From Halomonas binhaiensis (lineage in GTDB: Bacteria > Pseudomonadota > Gammaproteobacteria > Pseudomonadales > Halomonadaceae): 64,000 nucleotides of DNA. Below, piece by piece: positions 1 to 8,558 of this stretch. The notes below the pieces were generated by a model. That model ran no database searches, was not told the DNA's origin, and saw nothing but the letters and a program-made list of their open reading frames with translations. The first letter of the stretch is position 1. Every line of letters begins with the position of its first letter. The stretch is from assembly GCF_008329985.2 (NCBI RefSeq), contig NZ_CP038437.2, positions 3,844,001-3,908,000 on the forward strand, read 5' to 3'. The position numbers and the translations under genes were made by a program.

Positions 1-633
1 GTGGATGCAGGATTCACCGATTGGGCTGACCATGACATAGAAAGGATAACGTCTTGGGTCAGTGAGCATTTCGACTCACTGCCGCATTTTGCCATTGGGC
101 ATAGCTTTGGTGGACATGCCATAGGGCTTTGCGAAAGTAGCCAGCGGCTCACGGCTGCTGTCACCATATGTTCTCAAGCAGGATGCTTGCGTTTTATCCG
201 TCCGCTTCATGAACGCTGGAAGGTGGCTTTACTATTAAAGGTCATTGGCCCCGTCACAGCCAAGCTACTTGGTTACTTTCCAGGAAAAAGGCTCGGAGTG
301 AGCGAGAATGTTCCGGCAAAAATCATGCAGCAATGGTCTCGCTGGACAAGCATGCCCAATTATTTCTTCGATGACCCGGAAGTGGATGCTGCCAAACGCT
401 TTGCCAGGCCAGCCATGCCGCTGCTCGCGATAGGCATTGACGATGATCGATGGGCACCTTCCGAAGCCATTGATCTAATGACGTCATACTTCACCGGTTG
501 TGCTGTCACTCGGATGCAACTTGGAAGTCATGAAAGCCAAGGAGCCCCAGTTGGTCATATGGGGTATTTTCGATCAAGACATGCCGACACTTTATGGCCG
601 GTGATAGGACAATGGTTACACAGGCAGCTATGA
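1..633 (+). CDS. Alpha/beta hydrolase, 5'-truncated by the window edge
   Basis: Only the last 210 residues are visible and the frame is open at base 1, so the GTG at base 1 is probably not the real start. The nucleophile elbow GHSFGG places the catalytic Ser at visible residue 35, and a late GHMGYF supplies the candidate catalytic His (about 186); an aspartate-rich IGIDDD stretch precedes it. This pattern resembles the predicted hydrolases of COG4757, which are uncharacterised. No signal peptide can be judged because the N-terminus is missing. The region looks more AT-rich than the rest of the window, which hints at accessory DNA. The substrate is unknown. Confidence 0.75.
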   Translation: MDAGFTDWADHDIERITSWVSEHFDSLPHFAIGHSFGGHAIGLCESSQRLTAAVTICSQAGCLRFIRPLHERWKVALLLKVIGPVTAKLLGYFPGKRLGVSENVPAKIMQQWSRWTSMPNYFFDDPEVDAAKRFARPAMPLLAIGIDDDRWAPSEAIDLMTSYFTGCAVTRMQLGSHESQGAPVGHMGYFRSRHADTLWPVIGQWLHRQL

Positions 634-746
634 GCCCCATTGGCGATAGATAGTCAGGGGCTACCGGGCCTGTTCAATCAGCCAACACCGCACCTGTCGA
701 TCTTGAAGGTGTCGATGATCTGCTCTTCAGTACGTCCCCTCTCATC

Positions 747-1316
747 TTACCTCTGCCTGGCTGTCATGGCCTGGTGGTCAGCAGACAGCATTCCATAAAG
801 CGCCGAGTCAGACACAACGCCATTGATCTCCCAGCGTTGTCGAAGAAGCCCTTCTCTAATGAAACCGAGACGCTCCAATGTCTTCCCGGATGAAATATTA
901 TCAGGATCGATTTCTGCCTCGACCCGACGAAGCCCTAAGACATTAAAGCCGTAATCCAGAAGAGCCTCACCGGCCTCGGACACAAACCCTTTCCCCCAGT
1001 AGTTTCGCCCAATACCAAAACCAATTTCCGCACGCTTCGACTCTTTTTCATAACTGAACAGCATGCACTTTCCAATCAGCTCGTTAGTATCTTTTAGCAC
1101 AACCCCGAGTATGATGGATTCCTGCCGAGCCATTTCTTCAGCACTAGCGTTGATAAAGTCATGTGCATCATCCAGTCCCTTCCATGGCGAAGTATTCCAA
1201 TATTTCATCACTTCAGGATCAGAAAATATTCCGAGTAACGCCTGCGAATCCTCTAAGTTCAAAGGGCGCAGTAGCAGTCGCTCTGTATCAATGGTTGGCA
1301 TGAAGTCTTGTGTCAT
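747..1316 (-). CDS. GNAT family N-acetyltransferase (RimJ/RimL type)
   Basis: About 189 residues. The N-terminal TERLLLRPL motif, the middle GKCMLFSYEKES strand and the RNYWGKGFVSEA acetyl-CoA pyrophosphate-binding loop are typical of the RimJ/RimL branch of GNAT enzymes, which transfer acetyl groups to protein N-termini, polyamines or drugs. The frame can be extended upstream to 1439, but that extension is an unusual hydrophobic stretch; the ATG at 1316 has an AGAGGG ribosome-binding site just upstream, so I chose it. It lies downstream of a MerR regulator on the same strand (126-nt gap). The substrate cannot be told from sequence. Confidence 0.85.
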   Translation of the reverse strand: MTQDFMPTIDTERLLLRPLNLEDSQALLGIFSDPEVMKYWNTSPWKGLDDAHDFINASAEEMARQESIILGVVLKDTNELIGKCMLFSYEKESKRAEIGFGIGRNYWGKGFVSEAGEALLDYGFNVLGLRRVEAEIDPDNISSGKTLERLGFIREGLLRQRWEINGVVSDSALYGMLSADHQAMTARQR

Positions 1317-1442
1317 ACGACCCTCTTTATCAGACGATGCAAGAAGCATCGTTTCATGCACAAGGATGAACCGCAAGAATTCGGCAGTCAGCTGATTGAG
1401 AGAGATACGAGAGGAGAAAAAAAGGAGAACAAACGACAATAT

Positions 1443-1856
1443 TCAGTCCAAGGGAGGCGCCGCTCCTTCAGCCAACATCTGGCGCAGACGCACACGTCGG
1501 CGCTCGAGATCGGCGATCTGACGTTCTATGGACGCAAGCCGCTTACGCTGGATCTCGGATGTCTCCGGGCAAGACATCGCCCCTTCGATCAAGAGCATGC
1601 AATCAGGAAAGCTTCGAATCTCGGCCAGGCTAAAACCTGCTGCAATCAGGCGTTGAATCTGTCTGACCTGTACAATCGCCTCGGTTGCTGGGAACACTCG
1701 ATAGCCATTGCTGGCACGGGAGGAAGTGAGCAAGCCATGCCCATCATAATGGCGGATCGAGCGCACGCTCGCCCCCGTCTCCCGGGCGAGGTCGCCAATC
1801 GACAACCAACACTCTGACATTGAAGAATCTGGCATTGAAGAAGTAGCCTGGCTCAT
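1443..1856 (-). CDS. MerR family transcriptional regulator
   Basis: 137 residues. The N-terminal winged helix-turn-helix (LSIGDLARETGASVRSIRHY) and the following GLL-S-RASNGYRVF wing are diagnostic for MerR proteins, followed by the IQRLIAAGFSLAEI second HTH and a dimerising coiled coil. The C-terminal tail is short and has a single Cys before the coiled coil, so the inducer type (metal, drug, redox) is unclear. It is divergent from the secreted hydrolase at 1944, and the intergenic region has a MerR-type elongated promoter with a dyad, so that hydrolase is the likely target. An internal ATG at 1820 (MSECW) is an alternative start. Confidence 0.9.
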   Translation of the reverse strand: MSQATSSMPDSSMSECWLSIGDLARETGASVRSIRHYDGHGLLTSSRASNGYRVFPATEAIVQVRQIQRLIAAGFSLAEIRSFPDCMLLIEGAMSCPETSEIQRKRLASIERQIADLERRRVRLRQMLAEGAAPPLD

Positions 1857-1881
1857 AGTTCAGCAGCATAGCATGGGGCTC

Positions 1882-1913
1882 TTGACCCTGACATCAGTGT
1901 GAGGGGGGATACT
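1882..1913 (+). promoter_or_regulatory. MerR-type promoter with dyad operator
   Basis: TTGACC (1882-1887) and GATACT (1908-1913) are separated by about 20 nt, longer than the usual 17, as in MerR-activated promoters. Between them sits the dyad CCCTGACA-TCAG-TGTGAGGG (1886-1905; 8-nt arms, one mismatch). It points at the hydrolase starting at 1944 and lies next to the divergent merR-type gene. Assignment to that regulator is inference from position. Confidence 0.55.
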
Positions 1914-1943
1914 GCACGCCTTCCCCCTTCAGGAGCTTCTGTC

Positions 1944-2852
1944 ATGCTTCACCTTATCGCGCTAGACGCACTCCGCAGGCTGGCCCTGATCAGCCTTCTG
2001 CTTATCGTCTCAACGACTTCATGGGCTGAAACGAAAACCTACACCATCACCGCACCAGATGGGGTCACGATCGCCGTTCAGGAGTCAGGCGCCCCGGATG
2101 GCCAACCCGTCATCCTCATTCATGGTCTTCTTGGCAGCCACCTGAGCTGGGAAGCCCAGGTGAGAAGTCCAGCGCTTCAAGGCTACCGCCTGATCACCTA
2201 CGACCTCCGCGGTCATGGCGTATCCGGAATGCCCAGCAGCCCAGAGGCGTACACGGATGGGCGCCGCTGGGCGGACGATCTGGCAGCGGTGATTGCAGCC
2301 TCGAATGCCCACAACCCCGTGTTGGTCGGATGGTCTCTGGGCGCCGCCGTCATCACGAACTACCTGGCCGCATACGGCGACGGTCGCATCGCTGGTGCAC
2401 TATACGTTGGCGGTGTGATTGAGCTACAACCGGATCAAATCGTGGCGCATCCAGCGGTATACCATGGTCTTAGTTCAGCGGACTTAAGAACACACCTGGA
2501 CGCTGAGCGCGAGTTTCTTGCACTGTGCTTCCAGACTCAGCCCGACACTGTTACCTTCCAACGCCTGCTGGCCAACGCGGCCCTGGCCTCACCCACAATG
2601 CAGGACGCCGTACCTTCCATGACCATCGCCGTTGCAGAGGGGCTGGGCGCGACGCGCAAACCGATGCTGCTCCTTTACGGTACGCAAGATGCACTCGTGC
2701 ATCCCGAACCTTCTATTGCACGAGCGAAAGCCTTGAACTCGAATATTCGCAGCATCATGTACTCTCAGTCTGGCCATGCTCCGTTTCTTGAGGAAGCCGA
2801 TCGATTCAATCGCGATCTATCCGCTTTCGTCGATGAAGTGACACAACCCTGA
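1944..2852 (+). CDS. Exported alpha/beta hydrolase
   Basis: 302 residues from the ATG at 1944, which has AGGAG 8 nt upstream; the longer frame from 1899 would start inside the promoter. A Sec-type signal peptide (about residues 1-28, ending TSWA) is followed by an alpha/beta-hydrolase fold: HGLLGS oxyanion loop, DLRGHG, nucleophile elbow GWSLGA, then YGTQD (acid) and SGHAPF (base). It probably hydrolyses an ester or similar bond in the periplasm. It is divergent from a MerR regulator with a MerR-type promoter between, suggesting inducible expression. The substrate is unknown. Confidence 0.87.
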   Translation: MLHLIALDALRRLALISLLLIVSTTSWAETKTYTITAPDGVTIAVQESGAPDGQPVILIHGLLGSHLSWEAQVRSPALQGYRLITYDLRGHGVSGMPSSPEAYTDGRRWADDLAAVIAASNAHNPVLVGWSLGAAVITNYLAAYGDGRIAGALYVGGVIELQPDQIVAHPAVYHGLSSADLRTHLDAEREFLALCFQTQPDTVTFQRLLANAALASPTMQDAVPSMTIAVAEGLGATRKPMLLLYGTQDALVHPEPSIARAKALNSNIRSIMYSQSGHAPFLEEADRFNRDLSAFVDEVTQP

Positions 2853-2871
2853 ACCCTCTTCTTGTAGCAAG

Positions 2872-2901
2872 TGCCACTGCTGAGCTGACTCAGCAGTGGC
2901 A
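2872..2901. terminator. Hairpin between convergent genes
   Basis: Perfect 13-bp stem (TGCCACTGCTGAG at 2872-2884 with its complement at 2889-2901) and a 4-nt loop between the convergent hydrolase and pirin genes. There is no clear U-tract on either side, so it is a weak or factor-assisted terminator at best. Confidence 0.5.
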
Positions 2902-2957
2902 TGGGTTACCTGCCGACGAACATGGGCCGCGACCGGCCATAATGTGCGATGCCCCGC

Positions 2958-3893
2958 TCAGCCCGGAAGGGGAATGTGCTCATCCCGGTCATCAACGGGG
3001 AGATCGAAACGTCCCTTGCCCCAGTTCTGCGCACTCCATTCGGCCTTGGCTTCTTCGATACGCTCCATGGAGGAGGCAACAAAGTTCCACCAGATATAAC
3101 GTGGCCCGTCGAGCGTCGCGCCACCGAGGATCATCAACTGCGCGCCTCTGTCTCCGGCCGCGACCGTGATCCTGTCACCAGGACGGAAGACCATCATCTG
3201 AGGCGCCTCAAAATCCTGGCCAGCGACCGAGATAGAACCTTCCACGATGTAGATGCCCCTGTCCTCATGATTGTCCGGCATCGGCAGTCGGCCTCCTGCT
3301 GCGAGCTTCACATCGGCGTAGAAGGTATCCGAGAACAGCGTCGCAGGCGCGCGCTTGCCGTAGGCATTCCCTAGGATAAGTCGAACGGAGACGCCCTGGT
3401 CCTCGATGAGCGGAAGCGCCTCCTTACCGTGATGCTCGAACATCGGCGCCATGTCTTCATGACTTTCGGGCAGGGCTAACCAGGTCTGAATGCCAAGCAC
3501 GCTGTGTGGTCCGCTTCGGCTCGCTGCTGACGCTCGCTCCGAATGGGAGATTCCACGCCCAGCGACCATCCAGTTCAGCGCGCCCGGGCGGATGATCTGG
3601 TCGGAACCGATGCTATCGCGGTGATGGAAGTCACCGCGATACAGGTAGGTAACAGTACCAAGGCCGATATGCGGGTGCGGACGAATATCAATGCCCTGCC
3701 CAGTCAGAAACTCGGCCGGCCCGACTTGATCGAAGAAGATGAACGGCCCGATCATCTGCCGTTTCGGCGCAGGCAAGGCGCGCCGAACCTCGAAGCCACC
3801 AATGTCTCGGGACCGCGGAACGATAAGGGTATCGATCACGTCGATGCCCAACTCATCAGGGCAGCCTGGTTCGATTGCAGGGTTCCAGCTCAT
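2958..3893 (-). CDS. Pirin family protein
   Basis: 311 residues from the ATG at 3893; GAGAGG lies 9 nt upstream, whereas the ATG at 3902 abuts that Shine-Dalgarno directly and the frame to 3989 has no support. Bicupin pirin signatures are clear: IGPFIFFDQVGP, the metal-binding HPHIGLGTVTY and FHHRDS segment, and GRGISHSER (normally GRGIvHSE). Pirins bind iron or other metals; some have quercetin dioxygenase activity, others act as redox-sensitive cofactors. In the second cupin, WWNF is followed by an SSMERIEEAK helix as in bacterial homologues. It is followed on the same strand, further upstream, by a LysR gene. Confidence 0.92.
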   Translation of the reverse strand: MSWNPAIEPGCPDELGIDVIDTLIVPRSRDIGGFEVRRALPAPKRQMIGPFIFFDQVGPAEFLTGQGIDIRPHPHIGLGTVTYLYRGDFHHRDSIGSDQIIRPGALNWMVAGRGISHSERASAASRSGPHSVLGIQTWLALPESHEDMAPMFEHHGKEALPLIEDQGVSVRLILGNAYGKRAPATLFSDTFYADVKLAAGGRLPMPDNHEDRGIYIVEGSISVAGQDFEAPQMMVFRPGDRITVAAGDRGAQLMILGGATLDGPRYIWWNFVASSMERIEEAKAEWSAQNWGKGRFDLPVDDRDEHIPLPG

Positions 3894-4245
3894 GCGCGTC
3901 ATCCTCTCCTGGACAGCCTCAACGATGTGAGGCAAAGGCCGGGGGTCGATCAATATGCACTGCGCGAGCGGGTTGAGCGCTCCCGGCAACGACTTGCCAA
4001 TCTAGCGAGCTCCCCTCTCCATCACTAGCCCCGTCATGCATGAAACACTGTTGCCGGAAGTGGAACTCGAAGGTAATACCGCTGAGCTCGGCGGCTCACA
4101 GTAGCGCGCCGCCCTTTTGATGAGGTCGATCCCTGGCGGACAATGCAGATCTGAATCAGTCGGGCATGATGACCTCGGATCAGCCCTCGACCACCGCCGT
4201 CTCGGTTCCCGCGCGGCCGAAATATGGCTTCGCGCTGTTCATGCC
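3894..4245. other. Intergenic region, nothing recognised
   Basis: 352 nt between the pirin gene start and the end of the LysR gene, both on the minus strand. It must hold the pirin promoter. Open frames that cross it have no family resemblance. No hairpin or repeat stood out. Confidence 0.5.
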
Positions 4246-5139
4246 TTAGCGTCCAGGGCCCCAAAGGTGAGGAGCTTGCTCGAAGCACTCGATCAGGAGT
4301 TCGGTGAGGACCCGTATCTTCCGGGCGGGATGTTGACCTGGCGGGCGGATGACATAAGCCCCTGCTGGCGGTGGTGGATGGTTTGTCATGATCGGTACCA
4401 GCGCCCCGGAGGCCACATATTCATGGGTGAGGCAGTCAGGCAGGTAACCGATACCGAGCCCGGCAACCGCGGCGGCCACAAGAGCAGTGCCGTTGTCAGC
4501 CTTGAAGTTTCCCTGTGGACGCACCGTGATGACCTTGTCGCCATCCATGAGTTGCCAGGCTTCGGTGCCCTGCATGAGGGCCTGATGGGCAACGAGTTCT
4601 TCCGGCGTCTCGGGTGCTCCATGCGCCTCGATATAGTCCGGACTCGCGACGAGCTTCCCATAAATCGGGCCAATGCGTCTGGCGATCAAGTTGGAATCCT
4701 GAAGATAGCCAACCCGTATCGCACAATCGTATCCCTCTGCAATGAGGTCAACGAAGCGATCGCTGTAGCAGGCTTGGATATGAAGCAGAGGGTGACGTCG
4801 CGCCATTTCCGCAAGCATGGGAGCGAAGTGAGTCGGGCCGAAAGAAAGCGGTACGGCAATTCGCAAACGGCCGCGAAGGTCGCCGGCGGGCAGGATCGTT
4901 TCCCTGGCCACATCAATCTCAGCACAGACCCTGGCTGCATAGTCTCGGAACGTGGCACCAGCCTCCGTGAGAGCGGCACCACGGGTAGTTCGAGCAAGCA
5001 GCTGGACGCCAAGTTCCGCTTCCAGCCGGACGAGTCGTCGACTGACGATTGACTTGGAAACGCCGAGCCGACGTGCAGCGGGTGATACTCCTCCAGCATC
5101 AGCCACTTCGACGAATGTCTGCAGCTCTTCGATGTCCAT
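4246..5139 (-). CDS. LysR family transcriptional regulator
   Basis: 297 residues from the ATG at 5139 (MDIEELQTF), with GGGGA upstream; longer frames to 5217 add non-family sequence. The N-terminal HTH (FVEVADAGGVSPAARRLGVSKSIVSRRL) and the RTTRGAALTEAG segment are typical of LysR proteins of the DNA-binding subtype often placed beside oxidoreductases and pirins; the rest is the effector-binding domain. It is divergent from the isochorismatase-like hydrolase at 5308 and is the obvious candidate regulator of that cluster, perhaps also of pirin behind it. The effector is unknown. Confidence 0.92.
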   Translation of the reverse strand: MDIEELQTFVEVADAGGVSPAARRLGVSKSIVSRRLVRLEAELGVQLLARTTRGAALTEAGATFRDYAARVCAEIDVARETILPAGDLRGRLRIAVPLSFGPTHFAPMLAEMARRHPLLHIQACYSDRFVDLIAEGYDCAIRVGYLQDSNLIARRIGPIYGKLVASPDYIEAHGAPETPEELVAHQALMQGTEAWQLMDGDKVITVRPQGNFKADNGTALVAAAVAGLGIGYLPDCLTHEYVASGALVPIMTNHPPPPAGAYVIRPPGQHPARKIRVLTELLIECFEQAPHLWGPGR

Positions 5140-5254
5140 CGAGGCGTTCCCCATTTCGCGACATAGCTTGTCGCAGATGGACACTACCGCATCTCGCCTT
5201 GGAACGGCAATGTCCATCTAGGCAGCACCGCAATCGGCGCATGCCTTTCGGTAA

Positions 5255-5289
5255 ATCAAACTCGTCGATACATCAAACTCGCTTATAAC
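5255..5289 (+). promoter_or_regulatory. Direct repeat and -10-like element in LysR divergent region
   Basis: ATCAAACTCG occurs twice (5255-5264 and 5272-5281, 17-bp period) just before a TATAAC -10-like hexamer (5284-5289) and 19-24 nt before the hydrolase start at 5308. It could be a regulator site, but no LysR T-N11-A box is obvious, so this is tentative. Confidence 0.3.
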
Positions 5290-5307
5290 GGCAACTAGAG
5301 GATGATC

Positions 5308-5961
5308 ATGACTTTTCGTAACGGCCTTGCGTCGCTTCTTCGTCCCGAGGACTCAGTGCTTGTTCTGATCGATCACCAGCCCTACCAGCTCGCGAACGTG
5401 AACAGTCACGAACCACAGATGGTGGTCAACAATGCGACGGCGCTGGCCAAGGCCGCCAAGGCCTTCGGCGTACCCACCATCCTGACCAGCGTTATCGCGG
5501 ATCGGGGCGGTCTCATCTTTCCCCAGATCACCGATGTGTTTCCCGATCAGGAGGTGATTGATAGGACATTCATCAACACCTGGCAGGACCAGAAAGTGGT
5601 GGACGTGGTCAAGGCCACCGGCCGCAAGCAACTGATCATTGCTGGCCTGTGGACAGAAATCTGCGTCGCGATGCCAGCGATCCAGGCTCTTGGTGAAGGT
5701 TGGGACGTGACAGTCGTCACTGATGCCTCGGGCGCCGTTTCGGTAGAGGCACACGAGGTTGCCATCCAGCGCATGATCGGGGCTGGCGCGAACATGATGA
5801 CCTGGCTGGCTGTAGTGTCCGAATGGCAGCGCGACTGGGCCCGGACAGAGCATGCTGCCGAGCTGTCGGAGTTACTTGTGCAGCATGTCGGTGGCAGCGG
5901 AATAGCCCTCTTGTGGGAGCAACAACTCCTCAACACACCGGTACCGAGCAAAGCAGGCTGA
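5308..5961 (+). CDS. Isochorismatase family hydrolase (YcaC-like)
   Basis: 217 residues from the ATG at 5308, which has GAGG 6 nt upstream; the ATG at 5302 is too close to it. LIDHQ near the N-terminus carries the catalytic Asp, and the GLWTEICVAMPA segment carries the catalytic Cys of the cysteine-hydrolase superfamily. The DRTFINTW segment with an Arg matches the YcaC-type clade. These enzymes act on amides or nicotinamide-like substrates; YcaC itself has no settled substrate. A long tail after the core (about 190-217) is unremarkable. It starts a plus-strand pair with the hydrolase at 6085. Confidence 0.9.
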   Translation: MTFRNGLASLLRPEDSVLVLIDHQPYQLANVNSHEPQMVVNNATALAKAAKAFGVPTILTSVIADRGGLIFPQITDVFPDQEVIDRTFINTWQDQKVVDVVKATGRKQLIIAGLWTEICVAMPAIQALGEGWDVTVVTDASGAVSVEAHEVAIQRMIGAGANMMTWLAVVSEWQRDWARTEHAAELSELLVQHVGGSGIALLWEQQLLNTPVPSKAG

Positions 5962-5967
5962 TCTGAG

Positions 5968-6017
5968 CGGGGGTGATGGGAATCCTGAACCCGATGAGGA
6001 GATCCTCATCACCCCCG
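5968..6017 (+). terminator. Hairpin downstream of isochorismatase-like gene
   Basis: CGGGGGTGATG (5968-5978) pairs with CATCACCCCCG (6007-6017); inside, GATGAGGA/TCCTCATC can form a competing hairpin. A pyrimidine-rich tract follows. It lies between two plus-strand genes and may terminate or attenuate. Confidence 0.45.
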
Positions 6018-6084
6018 TCTCATTCCCCTTCTATTCTTTCTCTGTTGCAAAGCCCAAACCGCTTTTGATCAAGAGGAAACCGCA

Positions 6085-6918
6085 ATGGCGACAATCACCG
6101 CTCAGGACGGCACGAATATCTTCTACAAGGACTGGGGAGCGAAGGACGCCCAGCCCATTGTCTTCCACCACGGCTGGCCGCTTTCATCGGACGACTGGGA
6201 CAGCCAAATGCTGTTCTTCCTCTCGCAGGGTTATCGCGTCGTCGCGTTTGACCGGCGCGGGCACGGCCGCTCCGACCAGACCGATACCGGCAATGACATG
6301 GACACCTATGCGGCCGATACGGCAGAACTGGTGAACGCACTCAACCTGAGAGAGGCGATCCATATCGGTCATTCGACCGGTGGCGGCGTTGTCGCACGTT
6401 ATGTCGCTCGAGCAGAACCAGGCCGCGTCGCCAAGGCAGTTCTGATCGGAGCGGTGACGCCGGTCATGCTTCAGTCGGCATCCAATCCGGAAGGCACCCC
6501 TATGGAGGTGTTCGATGGCTTCCGCAGCGCTCTGGCGTCCAACCGCGCCCAGTTCTTCCGCGACGTGCCCTCAGGTCCGTTCTACGGGTTCAATCGCGAA
6601 GGCACCGAGATCCAACCAGGCCTGATCGATAATTGGTGGCGTCAGGGCATGGCGGGTGGCGCCAAGGCCCAGTACGACTCCATCGAGGCTTTCTCCGAAA
6701 CCGACTTCACCAGCGACCTTCAAGCGATCGATATCCCTGTATTGGTGATGCATGGTGAAGACGACCAGGTTGTGCCGATCGCAGCATCCGCTTACAAGGC
6801 CATCGACTTGCTGCCAAACGGTACGCTCAAAACCTATCCCGACCTGTCGCATGGCCTGTTCGCCACACACCCCGAGCAGATCAATGCCGATCTGCTTGAG
6901 TTCATCCGAGCCGGTTAG
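6085..6918 (+). CDS. Alpha/beta hydrolase, cofactor-free chloroperoxidase type
   Basis: 277 residues, good ribosome-binding site (AGAGGAA). The signature FHHGWPLSSDDWD, FDRRGHGRSDQ, nucleophile elbow GHSTGGG, acid in HGEDDQVVPI and base in DLSHGLFATHPE match the non-haem chloroperoxidase/arylesterase group. Such proteins catalyse esterase and perhydrolase reactions; halogenation seen in vitro is a side reaction. It lacks a signal peptide and is cytoplasmic. It belongs with the surrounding LysR/AraC-bracketed cluster. The natural substrate is unknown. Confidence 0.93.
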   Translation: MATITAQDGTNIFYKDWGAKDAQPIVFHHGWPLSSDDWDSQMLFFLSQGYRVVAFDRRGHGRSDQTDTGNDMDTYAADTAELVNALNLREAIHIGHSTGGGVVARYVARAEPGRVAKAVLIGAVTPVMLQSASNPEGTPMEVFDGFRSALASNRAQFFRDVPSGPFYGFNREGTEIQPGLIDNWWRQGMAGGAKAQYDSIEAFSETDFTSDLQAIDIPVLVMHGEDDQVVPIAASAYKAIDLLPNGTLKTYPDLSHGLFATHPEQINADLLEFIRAG

Positions 6919-6994
6919 CCTGCTTCTCATGAGGGAAAGAGCCTCCTGCCCTGCAAGCTGCGCATCCGTTCAATCGCTCAAGATCGCGACGCTA

Positions 6995-7999
6995 TCAATA
7001 CTCATCAGGCAGAAGATCAGTAATCCGCGTATCGGCAATGGTCTCTGCGAAGACATGGCCGAACAACCCGACGGGCGTTTGAAAGCCGGGCCGAACCTCA
7101 CCCGCAAGCACACGCCGGGCAGCTTCCGCTGCCGCCATGGCGGTAAAGGTGTAGCCATTCACCGTATCGAGCACCGAGTACACTACATTGCCGTCCGTGT
7201 CGGAGACCTCAACGGCTGCCCGGTACCGATTCGCCGCTCGCTCTTCGGTGCCGGGACCGGCAGGCAGGTCCTCGATGTCTCCGCTCGGAAATGCCCCAGC
7301 AGTGACATGAACAAAGGTCTCGATATCAGTCACGCCCGTCGCCTGGTGAAGAGTCACGAGATCAGGAAGGGTCACGGGAACCGAGGATTGCGGCCCCTTG
7401 CCAAAGTCAAAATCGCGCACGTCCTCGGAGCTACGCACAACGAGTTCACCGTCGACGAGATGGAGCGTCTCCGTCACGATGTTCTGGCTCGCACTGATCG
7501 CCGATCCCCTCGACATTCCTCCCGCCACATGAAGGGCAATACTGATCTTGTGTGGATCCTTGATCCGCGCGACAGCATGGCCTGCGAGGCTCCCCAGCAT
7601 CGCAACACTGCCTCCACTTCCCGGCAGCAGCATCACACCCGCGGCACGAGCTTGGCCGTCGAGCGCCAGCGCCTGCCGATAGGTATCGATTTCGGCCGAG
7701 AAATCGAGGTAATGAACTCCGGCACGGATCGCGGCAGACATGAGCGGCTCGGCTGTGTTGTTGAACGGCCCGGCGGTGTTGAGCAGAACGGAAATACCTT
7801 CAAGGCCTGTTTCGATGGCACCGGAGTCATCCAGTGCAAAGAGCCGCACATCGGTGCCGAGACGCGCGGCCAATACCTCAAGCGCCGCCCGGTCTCGATC
7901 ACGGCCGGCGAGAACGAGGTCGAGTCCTGCGGATGCAGCGTGCTCCGCCGCCATGCTACCGGTGTAGCCGGCAGCACCATAAATCATCAGTTTATTCAT
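6995..7999 (-). CDS. Saccharopine dehydrogenase-like NAD(P)-binding protein
   Basis: 334 residues with GGAG 5 nt before the ATG. The N-terminal MIYGAAGYTG Rossmann motif, followed by LAGRDRDRA and LNTAGPFNN, is typical of the saccharopine dehydrogenase/trans-acting enoyl reductase family. The C-terminal part is less conserved. Members are usually of unknown function and rarely true lysine-pathway enzymes. It is convergent with the chloroperoxidase-like gene and co-directional with the VOC and SDR genes upstream. Confidence 0.88.
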   Translation of the reverse strand: MNKLMIYGAAGYTGSMAAEHAASAGLDLVLAGRDRDRAALEVLAARLGTDVRLFALDDSGAIETGLEGISVLLNTAGPFNNTAEPLMSAAIRAGVHYLDFSAEIDTYRQALALDGQARAAGVMLLPGSGGSVAMLGSLAGHAVARIKDPHKISIALHVAGGMSRGSAISASQNIVTETLHLVDGELVVRSSEDVRDFDFGKGPQSSVPVTLPDLVTLHQATGVTDIETFVHVTAGAFPSGDIEDLPAGPGTEERAANRYRAAVEVSDTDGNVVYSVLDTVNGYTFTAMAAAEAARRVLAGEVRPGFQTPVGLFGHVFAETIADTRITDLLPDEY

Positions 8000-8144
8000 T
8001 GGGGCTCCGACTTCTGTCCTGATTAATCCATTTCCAACAGGCCGATCTCATGCCCAGAATCGCCGGTAAAATCGACCTTTACGTGCACCCGGTTATCAGC
8101 GCCCGGTCGCACTACGAAGCTTGTCTTTCTGCTGGGCCATTACG

Positions 8145-8546
8145 TCAACTCTCGTGCTGCCAACTCTTGTAGACGAATTCCAGGCTGTAACCATCCAGGT
8201 CCCTGACCTGAGCCGCGTAATAGCGTGGATCGTAGTGAAGCTGCGGCCCGGGAGGGTGTATCTCTGTTGCGCCAGCCATCAATGCCTCGGCATGAGCGGC
8301 ATTCACCATCGCCTCGGAGTCTGCAACGAAGCCAACATGCACCGCTTCAGGCGCAGCCGCCCCCTGACTCAGCCAGAAAAACACGCGGCCCTTTGCCCCA
8401 AAACCTTTCAGGTCCGGGTGATGCGCAGGGCCATGTTTGCCGTCATAGTCGAGTCGGCTGGTGATTCCCAGAACGGGAAGCACGCGTTCGTAGAATGCGA
8501 TAGAACGATCGGTGTCGCTGACCGTGAGGAAGATATGATCAAGCAT
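8145..8546 (-). CDS. VOC family (glyoxalase/bleomycin-resistance fold) protein
   Basis: 133 residues, preceded by AAGGAG. It begins MLDHIFLTVSDTDRSIAFYERVL, the first beta-alpha-beta-beta-beta module, and ends YAAQVRDLDGYSLEFVYK with the metal-ligand Glu of the VOC fold. The HHPDLKGFGAKGRVFFWL segment is seen in glyoxalase-like proteins of unknown substrate. It is 12 nt downstream of the SDR gene and probably co-transcribed with it. Confidence 0.92.
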   Translation of the reverse strand: MLDHIFLTVSDTDRSIAFYERVLPVLGITSRLDYDGKHGPAHHPDLKGFGAKGRVFFWLSQGAAAPEAVHVGFVADSEAMVNAAHAEALMAGATEIHPPGPQLHYDPRYYAAQVRDLDGYSLEFVYKSWQHES

Positions 8547-8558
8547 GGGACACTCCTT

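Noticed and set aside
1..633. Complete short hydrolase starting at base 1
   Set aside because: The frame is open to the edge and the N-terminal core strand and HG oxyanion motif are missing, so it is a partial gene.
5308..5961. Missing catalytic Lys in the isochorismatase-like protein
   Set aside because: The Arg-containing DRTFINTW segment is, as far as I recall, normal for the YcaC-type clade, so it is not a defect.
6752..8026. 424-codon plus-strand frame over the saccharopine-like gene
   Set aside because: It crosses the chloroperoxidase gene end and lies antisense to a conserved Rossmann protein; its translation is unlike any family.
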